A stretch of DNA of 64,000 nt from assembly GCA_963377175.1 (NCBI GenBank), contig CAUJNA010001030.1, forward strand, positions 1 through 64,000. Direction: 5' to 3'. Position 1 is the stretch's first letter. Each line of letters opens with the position of its first letter. Position numbers and translations under genes: made by a program. Below the pieces are notes generated by a model that worked only from the letters and a program-made list of their open reading frames with translations, did not search any database and was not told the DNA's origin. Below, one piece after another: positions 55,481-64,000 of this stretch. Source of the stretch: Effrenium voratum. Its lineage: Eukaryota; Sar; Dinophyceae; Suessiales; Symbiodiniaceae.

Positions 55481-56925
55481 CCCGCTGACAAGATGTTAAC
55501 GGACATTCAGCCAAGTTGGTAAGTTGGACCTTGCGCGGCGCACAGATCCTCCAGCCAGATCAACATCGACATCCTGGAGAGGAACATTCGGAATGTATCG
55601 TCAACCAGTTCCGGTGTGCAGCAGGACATGCGCTTTTCGATCTTGTAAGCGTGGCAAAAATTATGAGAAATCGCTTCCAAGAGTCCCAGCCACTCCGTAT
55701 ACGAGGATGATGATCGTGTCAGATATACTCCATCGTCTTCAACCCAGCCCTGCAGAAACCAGACGTTCTGGTTCTGGGAGACAATTGGCGGACTTTCTTC
55801 ACAAGCACACACAAGCAGGCCATCAGTGGCAAGGAAGAACCTTCGCTAACAAGTCGTTTGTTGCGAAGGAAGACGAGCATGGGCTAGCGTCAGACAGGAT
55901 CGTTGACGAGAAGGATCCCTCGAGCATCTCCACCTCCAGCATATATGATGACAACCGCCAGATTTCAATTTCGATCGCTACACTTGCTGAAGGAGACACA
56001 CGACCTTTCTGAGAAGATTCGTGCGGCATGGCAGCAGCAACTGTTCAAAATCAGACGGCCGCCCTATGGAGAAATTACACCACGAGCTTGCTGGCAGATC
56101 TTTGTTCAACTTGATGCTGCGACACCAACGCAACTCGCGAGTGATCGAACAGAGGAAGACCTTTCAGCTACGCAGGAAAAACAGCCTGCCAAACAAGCCT
56201 GTTCGTACGAGTTCTAAAACCTCTTCAGCCTGGTGACAGGGCTTTCTACTGGCAGGAAGATACGTCTAAGAGTCGTTCCGATGGAAGCAAGGGGGTGTAT
56301 GGTTGAAGGTCGAAGGAGGCTGTAAGATAAGACCTGGAACGCGCTTCAAGGTGAATTGTGCGAAAGTGTGAGACGGTTCCCCTGAAAAATCAGGGAACAG
56401 GTCCGGTACTACCAGATGGAGCTGGAGTCGCCACCACAGTCAACACCACGACACTTGTCTTCAGCAACACCGACAGAAACTCTATTCGTTGGAGACCTTT
56501 CATCACAACATGAATATTCACATTGGAACACTGAGAAAAGGGAAGATCCGTGTTCTCGAGATGCTTCAAGATTCCAACTGAAGCACGCAAGAAACTTCAT
56601 GGAGAATTCCGGGATGGCACGGGTCTGGAGCTTGAATTGCAACTCTTTACGGCCGGAGGAGCTACTTGATTTCTGCGCATTTGGTCTATGGGATCCGGAT
56701 CTGGAGAACAACCTCAGGAGTTTGAGGCCGAGAAGCCTACTTGCCAAACAAGTCACGCGACGAATCTTCCGGAGACCCAGGAAACACTCCAGCAAGAGCA
56801 ATTTCTCACACCAACACGATTCGTGTGCCACATTGTACAAAACCTATTTTGATAGAATGAGCTACTATCTACAGATTTATCTACAGATCTATCTACAGAT
56901 CACAGCACGCAGCCGCTAAAAGGAA
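55480..56925 (+). pseudogene. LTR-retrotransposon pol fragment, heavily broken
   Basis: Frames on + carry SEKIRAAWQQQLFKIRRPPY, CWQIFVQLDAATPTQLASD (56.09-56.15 kb), DGSKGGVWLKVEGG-like sequence with TRFKVNCAKV (56.28-56.37 kb) and further polar coding to 56.92 kb. The order A(A)TPTQL then DGSKGGV parallels the fragment at 23.9-24.4 kb, so both come from the same or a related copia-like family (integrase C-terminal part). Only patches remain. Confidence 0.4.
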
Positions 56926-56998
56926 AATCTTCTTTGCGTGGCCGCGGCTCGGTGAGAGAAATTTGTGGCCTTGCAATGATCCTGATCTTCCCACACTT

Positions 56999-57012
56999 CA
57001 TTTTGGCTCAAG
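56999..57012 (+). other. second spliced-leader-like relict (14 nt)
   Basis: CATTTTGGCTCAAG, identical to the last 14 nt of the dinoflagellate spliced leader, about 235 bases upstream of a candidate exon at 57247. The bases before it do not match the leader. Confidence 0.5.
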
Positions 57013-57246
57013 GTCTCAGATGTGCCAAGAGCAAATAGAAAGGTAGCTGTGCTTCTCACTGTGTATCAAGAGCAATGAAACAATATCAGTGGTTCCATTG
57101 AAAGGGGCATAGCTCCGTGCTAGCCAGGCAATTGAACTGCACAGCTCAGCACCTGCTCAAACAGGGTCACCTCCTTCTAGTGTTAAGCCTATGGGCTTCC
57201 AAAATTTCTTTGTGGTGATTGATTTGGATTCTGTTTTAGCCTCCAG

Positions 57247-57310
57247 GCTACTACGGCGAGCAGAGGCGGCGGCTGGCGCAGATGCTGAACTGTGCAGAGG
57301 AGGATCTCTG
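57247..57310 (+). CDS. orphan exon candidate
   Basis: Acceptor GCCTCCAG, then (GC)YYGEQRRRLAQMLNCAEEDL and a GT donor (CTCTG|GTGAGG). Good splice sites on both sides and helical charged sequence. No gene model or family. Confidence 0.3.
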
Positions 57311-57410
57311 GTGAGGCGCAGCTGCGAGCTTGGGCGGCAAACTGTTAAAACTAAGAAAAACTTGCAAACCTTGGGCATTTTCACACACGCTGCAATAGCT
57401 GGGCGTACAG

Positions 57411-57536
57411 CTTGCTGTTTTTGATTCCCTGAGTTGGGAACGCCAAGCCAGCCTTGGCAGCCTTGTGAATTTTCTTGCGGCTGCCCGCGAGGTAACCCAC
57501 AAAGAGCTGTTTACGGGAATCTCTCATGCCTCATGA
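57411..57536 (+). CDS. orphan exon candidate
   Basis: After GGGCGTACAG: LAVFDSLSWERQASLGSLVN, then FLAAAREVTHKELFTGISHA and a stop at 57534-57536; alternatively a GT donor at 57492 (GAG|GTAACC). May belong with the exon at 57247. Not recognised. Confidence 0.25.
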   Translation, partial: LAVFDSLSWERQASLGSLVNFLAAAREVTHKELFTGISHAS

Positions 57537-57834
57537 CTGAGGCTGGGGGCGTCTAAGCCGCAGACCGTCGCAAACCATTTCTTAGGGTTTTTCTGATCTG
57601 CGAAGGAGCAGCAACGCTCCTCGACGCCGAGCAAGGTTGGTAAAAGCAGACCGATGCTTCCAAGGACGCATGTGGGTTTTTTGTGTTGAGTTGCTTCAAA
57701 AGGCAGAAGGTGGGACCTTGGCGAACCATACCCCCGAATCGCACCCCCGAATCATACCCCGAAACGTATGTCGCAGGATGCTACTTTTCTTCTACCCTTG
57801 CGTTTACTCTCCGAAACAACCACCAGCGCTACTA
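57537..57834. other. unassigned
   Basis: Short frames only; a CCCCCGAATCxxAC-type small repeat near 57.73-57.77 kb. Nothing recognised. Confidence 0.4.
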
Positions 57835-57859
57835 AATACTAATTTACATCGTTCTTCTC

Positions 57860-57985
<126 letters not shown>

Positions 57986-58264
57986 TTGCCTCTGCAGCAT
58001 ACCCCGAGTCATACCCCTGAAGCATACTCGCGGATCATACACTGCAGTCAAACCTTTTTGCCCGGCCACCGTAAAGAACACATGCCCATTTTTGAGAGAC
58101 AAAAATGCAAAAAATAAGCCCGGGTCCCCAAAAGAAGTTGGGCCGTTCCAGATGCGCAACATGAACTTTTGGAATCACAAGAATGCCACGATTTCTGGGC
58201 ATCCTTGGACATGTTGATCGGATGCTCGCAAAATGGATTGGTGGGTCCGTGGGACGCAATGAGA

Positions 58265-58545
58265 CATGGAGGAATGGATGGGATGGCGCACACGCACACA
58301 CACACGCACACCCACCACACAGCCACCTACCCAACAACCCACACACACACCCAGCCACACCCACACACCCACACCACCCACCTCCCCGCCCGCGCGCGCA
58401 CACCCACCCGCACGCCCGCCCGCCCGCCCGCCCGCCCGCCCGCCCGCCCGCCCGCGCCCACCGCGCCGCCCGCCCGCCCCGCCCGCCCGCCCGCCCGCCC
58501 GCCCGCCCGCCCTCCCCGCCCGCCCGCCCGCGCTCGCGCGCGCGC
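58265..58545. repeat. CA-rich then CCCG-rich simple repeat
   Basis: (CACA/CCCACA)n from 58288 to 58400, then (CCCG)n to 58535, ending in CG alternation. Pro/Ala/Arg-rich frames of up to 197 codons here are artefacts. Confidence 0.95.
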
Positions 58546-58870
58546 ACCATCAGGAATGGCTTTGGGAAGAATGGCCCGAACTGCGGGCGACGCAGGGCAT
58601 GCAGGCGATGCACGAAATACAGGGGCTTCCGAAAGCGTTGGCGATGCTGGCAATGCAGCCGGGTTGCTGCATATTTGCAGTGTTTTCAGCCTTCCCTTAC
58701 TCTACCCGGCAGATAGATGGCTCAAAAAAACGGTCTGTGCCATCTACTTTTCTTCAGCTTAGATAATTTACACTCCGCGCGCCGGCGCCAGATAATTGGG
58801 GGTCAACCGGGATGCAAAATAGATGGCACATTTTTTTAGCCCCCTAAGATTAATGTATGGCACAATTCAG
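58546..58870. other. unassigned
   Basis: A run of GGCGATGC/GGCAATGC-like motifs at 58.58-58.66 kb; no gene recognised. Confidence 0.4.
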
Positions 58871-58874
58871 TGCG

Positions 58875-59005
58875 TCCACTCACGCTCGCTCACTGGCTCG
58901 CTCACTGGCTCACTCACTCACTCACTCACTCACTCACTCACTCACTCACTCACTCACTCACTCACTCACTCGCTCGCTCGCTCGCTCGCTCGCTCGCTCG
59001 CTCGC
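58875..59005. repeat. CTCA then CTCG microsatellite
   Basis: (CTCA)n from 58908 to 58970 followed by (CTCG)n to 59005. Confidence 0.97.
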
Positions 59006-59009
59006 CAAA

Positions 59010-59500
59010 GGCTGCCGCTCTTTGCGTATGTTACGATGGGGCCAAGTCACGGTTTGGGCTGATGGGAATGGTTGCATTTAGAGTTGTGCCATCTACTTTT
59101 TGCGGCAGTGCCGCCACAAGGCAGCGCCTCACAAGGCAGCCTCCCAGGTAGCGGAGTTGATTTCAGCCTTTGAGGAGTCCCGCTGCCGCAAGTGGACACG
59201 GATTCGACGAATCCTCGTCATGTGGCACGGCTTTGAGGAGTCCTCGTTGGCTTGACAAGGATTCGGCGGGTCAAAATGCAAACAAAAAACAGGAGCTTAA
59301 GCTTCCTTAGCCAGGTGGTTGGAAACCAGCTCTCCGGGCAAGCCAACTTTCGAACCGTACAAACGAGGGTTCAATAGTGTGGTTTCACCTGAACGTGGCA
59401 CACCCTGGGAATGTCACATGTTGTGCATTATTGCTTACAAACGCAGGACCGAATTGCGGTGCTTTTTTTGCAGCAGTTGCAGCTCGCAACTCAGACTTGT
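59010..59500. other. unassigned
   Basis: Contains a short local repeat ATTCG(A/G)CG(A/G)(A/G)TC with TTTGAGGAGTCC (59.17-59.28 kb). No gene seen. Confidence 0.4.
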
Positions 59501-62500
59501 CCAAACTGTTTGACAGCTGGAGCCGCACATGAAACGCGCCAACAGGCTGAAGCCAAACGCGCAGAGTCAAGCGTCACACACGGTCTAGCGCCGGAAGAAG
59601 GGGAAAGTTGCTCGCGGGGCGCTTCTAAGTCTCGCATGTCCGGCCATGGAAAAGGAGCTGCAGGCCGGTGACAGTTGCCCATGGGACGCTGGCAAGTGAT
59701 TTGCCTGGCGCGGCGCACGGACTGTCGGAGCAGAAGGTGAAGAGCAGGAGCAGCGCATTGCGGGCGGGGCTTGGCGCAGAGCCGGAGGTGTAGTTGTGGC
59801 AGTTCCTGGAGATGGCTGGCGCCTCTTCCACGCCGTGGCAAGGTCGCGGCCAGGACTGGAGAAGCGCGCTGGTGTCTGCGCGCAGACCTACTTGCAGACG
59901 CTAGACTAGAGTGGCTGTGGACGGCACTGGCTGGACGATGCCGCAACAATTGAGGCAGCCTGCGTGCCAGAAACAGAGGCGGAGTTGGAGCGACGGCGAG
60001 ACTTCGTTCGACGGTGCGGCGTGGAGGCACAGGTTCCAGACGCAAAGCCAGTGCTGTGGAGTAAGGTGCTGGCCGTGGTGGAGCAGCCTAACGGTCTGGA
60101 CTCCTTTCATCGTGGGTCTGGCGCAGAACGGCGCTCACGGAGCAGTTCCACTTCTATAGTATGGAGCGGCGTCCCTGACGCAAACTACTGGGCACGAACT
60201 CAGACTCGTCACGGACGAAGAATGCCGTGCTGCAGTGGCTCGCCTCCCGACCGTGCTGCAGCTGCTGCACCGAGAGATCGGCAACGTGGGGCGCTACGAT
60301 CTGCTCAGGACGCCGTGTCTCCGCAGCCGTTTGCACGGACACCTTGGTGAGGCTGCGGGCCGAAGGCGGCAGCGCAGCCATGTGGGAAGCGCATCCAGGC
60401 TCCAATTCCTCAAGTGGAGGCGGCCGTGTGGTCCGAGCCAGAAACCAACGGACAAAAGCCGATAGTGTGCAATCGTGGGAATCGCAAGACGCCAGCGAGG
60501 AAGCTGAAGAGCTCGGCCCGGCGGGGGTAGAAGCCAGCAAGACGTGCGCCGCCCTAAAAGTCACAGACGTCCACCTTGCCGAGCAAGTGGCATGCCTGCC
60601 CGACGCCGCTGCTGCCTGCCAGCACGGCCACGCGGAAGTCGCTGCGACGCAGCTCCTCCTCCATCAGGCGCCCGCGATCTTCCTCTGTGTAAAAAATTTA
60701 CCACGGACGTCCATACGCGACACGCTGCCGAGGCCTCAATCCACCGCACCTTCTCTTGACACAACAAATCCAAAGGATACCCGTACCAGTTGTCATTGGC
60801 TGCCGCAAGCGGCTCCAGCATGTCCGGCGCAGTGGCTTGCGCTCTGCGCACAGTTGCTCTCGCGTGGCTGGACACGCAGCACGCATGCGGTCCAGTGACA
60901 GCTGCCAATCCTGCTCCGGAAGCCGATCTTTCAGTATCCCACGTTGCTACTGGGACCTCCAGGCCGCACTCCCGCGCAACAGGCAAACCAGGGCCACGCA
61001 GTGCTCTTCGCGCCTCCCCTGTCGGGCACGGATGCTTCCTCTCGGTGACTTGCCAACATTAAAAGACATGCAGCGGAACTTCCACCAAAAGTGGCATTAC
61101 CTGGAAATGCATTCATTACAACTACTTGTGGCATGACTTCTCAATTGGATTGCGGGCTGGCCTTTTCAAGTTTCTGGGGTAAGAATACTTTTATCATCCC
61201 AGTTCACAGACGAGCTGGATGAGTGGCTCCATCCCTGGTTGTGCACCCCCATCATGTGGGAGTCAGGGGCCCGAGGTTCCTACCTGAATGACTCAACCAA
61301 CCATAGGTCACTACCTTCAGTTGCCAGAAACCCCTTCTGGATCATCAGAAACATTTGCTGCAACAAGAATCTTGGATTTCCACCTGGCATGCCTATAGCT
61401 CACCAAGGCTCTCTGATTCTTAATTGTTTGGGGTGACAAGATCTGACACTTTTGAAGACCTTACGCAGGTCAAATTAAGCACAGATGCAGCAGAATACAT
61501 TACTCTTGTCGGCGGGCTCAGATATAGAAAACTCTCTTTTTGTCCCCTCGCATGCACCGGCTCTTTGTGTGCCACCACTCCTGCCCTGGCTGGCCGGCAC
61601 ACAGGCTGTCTCAGTGGCACGCGGCCAAGTGATCCCAGAGGCACGTGTTCGCCTTGCCGCAGCAGGTCCAGTCTAAGTCTTGCACCACCCAAGCCCCAAG
61701 GCCTACGGCGCGCGCCGCGGGGAACTGCCAGAAGTCCCTTGCGCAAAGGAAGTTCACGCCGCCGAACGGCCGCTCGTGTGTGACGTCTCTGCACCTCCAG
61801 GAGCGCTTCTTGCGGGTCGCGTCTGCCAGCCGCTCTTGCAAGACGGCTTAGACCTCCAGCGCGACGGTGCTGCAGTCGTTGGTACTTGACGAATTTGTCG
61901 GGGCCAAACTGCGTTTGTCGGCTCTGCTTGAAAGCCTTGACTTGCAGCTCGGCAAACGAGTGCAGCATGTTTCCGTCGATCAGCGCGGCCTGGGTGTTTT
62001 GTCAGGCCAAGTACACGAGAACTCTTGCCCCTGCGTCCACCCGCACATCTCCTCGAAAAAGCCACGCAGCCACTTGAGGGTCTAGCTCTTTCCCGCCCCG
62101 GGCACACCGTGCAAGAAGGCACGCAGCGGCTCGCTGCGAAAGGCCTCCTCGCGCCCTTCCCGCAGGCAGCGATCGATCACGGCCTGCAGAAAGGCCTGCT
62201 GCTTTGTGCTGGGCCGCGCCAGAGTGCTGGGGTCGTGCAAGTTGCGCAGCCATGGCGCAGCTGCCTGTGAACCCAGCTTGCCGTACACGCACGCCACCGC
62301 CAGCTGAGGGCGCTTCGCTCGGGCACTCATCTCCTACTCCGGCTCCGAGACTTCTTTGGGATCTGGGACCCCTGCGCACCGTCCGAGCTGCACGGGTGGC
62401 GAGGCACGGAGCCACGCATGTACTTCTTGTCTTCGTGGACGGGACTATCGCTGGCGCGACCCCTTGCCGCCCCGTCCAGGCGGCCGCAGCGCACTACCTG

Positions 62501-64000
62501 CAACGTTGCCGGGAGCCTGTGGCGCCTTTCCCAAGCCCGCTTCCAAAACTGACATGCTTGCAGAGACACAAGCGCGGTTCCTGAACGTGTATCTGCGACC
62601 CTAAACCCTGGATTTGCACGTGCCGCGCATCGTGGCGCTGGACCTGCCCATCTCCTCCTTGCAGCAAGTGTGCCACGACGACGGCTGCTACAAAAGACAG
62701 CCCCTGCAGACAGAAGCCACAGCGCAGCTTGGCGAGACTACGCAGCACATGGTGTCCAAGCACGCTGCCAGGACAATCCGCAACTTCTTGGCCGCGGCCG
62801 AATGCACGCCCGATGAGGGAGACTTATAGAGCAGGACCAAAAGGAGAAGCGTTGCGCCGAAGTGGACACGACTTGGGTGGATGCACGGTTCGCCAACCCA
62901 TCGAGGGCGGCGGCTTCCAGTACTCCAACCGCACGGCCCTTGCAGTGCGCAACATAGTCCAGCAGTGGCGCACCAATTCCGATGCGGAACAAGCCGCGGA
63001 CCTCGCGTCTGCGTTGCCTTTGCTGTGTGGCTTGAGTTTCTTCCGCTGTTCGGTGACTGCGTCAAGCTGCGTCAACCGCTCGTGCCCCACGAATGTGGCC
63101 ACGCAGAAGCTGCGAATGCCTTCGGCCGAGGACGGCTTGCATCCCAAAAGCCAGCCAGCATGAACTCTTCCCGTGACTGGTCGGACAGAGCAACGAAACT
63201 CGAGGTCTCCCAACACCCGGCTGACTACTTGCCTGTGTCGCTGCAGCTCCTTGCCCTGACACGGCTTGGTGCCCAAGAAGCTCAAGTGCCTCGCCGCGTG
63301 CTGCAGCTCTTTCCAGCCCAGAGGCTGCAAGTGCCCCGTGAAATTCGTGAAATACTTGGTGGCACGGCGAGCCGCTCGGGCGACGGCTCGCTGAAGCCGC
63401 CGGACGGTCTGCGCCCCAACACAATCTCGAGCGCAGTCCGGATCGTGCGTGCTGCGCAGAGGCACGCGGTAGTTCAAGCCGGTGTGACTGTTGCCCATGA
63501 GCATCAGGGCGAACGCTCGGCAGGTGCCAGACAGCCACGGATCTTGCCGGAGACCGAGCACCGTGCCCAGCGAGCTGAGCTTGAATTTACGCGCGTTGCC
63601 GCGGCATATGACTCTGCAGCGCGATTGGGCGGCCGCGGGAAGCCGTTGCATGTGTTCGGAGCGTTCTTTTTGCAGCACGCTGGCTGCGGCACGCGGGTTT
63701 GCTGCGAGGCACTCCACGGGCGCACGTGATGCTGATGCGTCAGCTTTTGCTGTACGGCTGCATTGTAGGCTGCCTTGAACCTTGCCGCATCCGCGGCTGG
63801 CGCCTGTTCTGCGTGATCCGTCCATAGCGCTCGGCTGCGTGTCTTGCAGTAGGAAGCCGCCGCAAAGCATCCTTCTCTGAACCGCGGAAATTTTGCGGCC
63901 ACGACTTTTCCACTGCCTGCACCTCGGCTTGGTGCTTCTCGTGCAGAAAACACTTCCGCCACGCGCAGCACTTCGGCCTGCAGCTGATCGGCAAGTTTCA
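59500..64000 (-). pseudogene. large Pif1-like helicase gene of a repeat family, dead; continues past the window edge
   Basis: Minus-strand segments in order. (1) 63994-62824: AADAARFKAAYNAAVQQKLT, then VLGLRQDPWLSGTCRAFALM, RVPLRSTHDPDCARDC and KYFTNFTGHLQPLGWKEL over a 348-codon frame. (2) 62330-62082: LREGREEAFRSEPLRAFLHG then VPGAGKS, a Walker A P-loop. (3) 62.08-61.95 kb: TLKWLRGFFEEMCGWTQGQE and, in another frame, QNTQAALIDGNMLHSFAELQ. (4) 61.9-61.7 kb: NDCSTVALEV (motif II region), RPFGGVNFLCARDFWQF (motif III region). (5) 60.86-60.56 kb: NDNWYGYPLDLLCQEKVRWI. Motif order is that of SF1B/Pif1 helicases, as in Helitron-type elements, but no HUH nuclease was seen, so Helitron membership is open. 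A TAG follows the Walker A Ser, and frames change repeatedly. Confidence 0.6.
62082..62330 (-). other. Walker A segment of the helicase
   Basis: STKQQAFLQAVIDRCLREGR precedes LRAFLHGVPGAGKS; GxxGxGKS binds the ATP phosphates. The next codon is TAG (62082-62084), then coding continues in the same frame, so the stop is a point mutation rather than the protein end. Confidence 0.75.

Noticed and set aside
58166..58766. Pro/Ala/Arg-rich frames of 160-197 codons
   Set aside because: Caused by (CCCG)n and (CCCACA)n tracts, open in several frames on both strands.
59500..60100. Arg/Pro/Ala-rich frames at the downstream end of the helicase gene
   Set aside because: GC-rich DNA gives long open frames on both strands here; nothing identifies the true frame, so no separate gene is claimed.

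Overview
The window looks like nuclear DNA of a dinoflagellate, probably a symbiodiniacean or close relative. Four things point there. Two host genes use introns that begin with GC or GA as often as GT. Two stretches match the 3' end of the dinoflagellate spliced leader. The repeats belong to families I associate with dinoflagellate genomes (a LINE whose 5' part carries a DNA cytosine methyltransferase domain, an ISXO2/IS1595-like transposase, a Pif1-like helicase). Host coding sequence is a small fraction of the whole, in short exons spread over tens of kilobases. This is an inference from sequence features; no search was run.

Layout. 1-0.4 kb: CA/CACG microsatellite. 1.1-2.5 kb (+): a decayed pair of virus-like genes (capsid-like, then an AT-hook/Pro-Lys-rich protein). 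2.6-12.2 kb (-): one large frameshifted non-LTR retrotransposon; in its own 5'-3' order it has a cytosine-5 methyltransferase fragment, an ORF1-like region with coiled coil, an NPGP motif, an EEP endonuclease, a reverse transcriptase with YDN in place of YxDD, and an RNase H. 12.8-14.0 kb (+): a dead copy of an unknown gene whose sister copy lies at 48.6-49.9 kb. 14.3-15.0 kb: a 41-bp minisatellite and GATA/GAAA repeats. 15.1-18.8 kb (-): a broken transposon-like block with an ISXO2/IS1595-type transposase. 19.6-20.0 kb: TGAA/ATGAA repeats.

20.3-51.7 kb (+) is the host-gene part. A major-facilitator transporter runs from 21.14 to 30.31 kb. Starting 0.41 kb after it, a membrane-anchored sulfotransferase runs from 30.72 to 51.70 kb. 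Eight exons of the sulfotransferase could be joined into an exact 999-nt reading frame of 332 codons plus stop. Intron 1 (9.8 kb) holds a 3.5-kb GAT-rich satellite with a conserved core and an 882-bp higher-order duplication. Intron 7 holds a retrocopy preceded by a relict spliced leader.

51.7-59.5 kb is repeat-rich with an LTR-retrotransposon pol fragment, a second spliced-leader relict, a few orphan exon candidates and several microsatellites. 59.5-64 kb (-) is a dead Pif1-like helicase gene that continues beyond the window edge.

The two host genes share one strand, as is common in dinoflagellates. The surrounding elements on the minus strand are all broken by frameshifts and stops, so this is old, decaying repeat sequence around living genes. 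The most noteworthy signals are the methyltransferase-bearing LINE, the reconstructed sulfotransferase with its mixed GT/GC/GA introns, the relict spliced leader next to a duplicated dead gene, and the structured GAT satellite.
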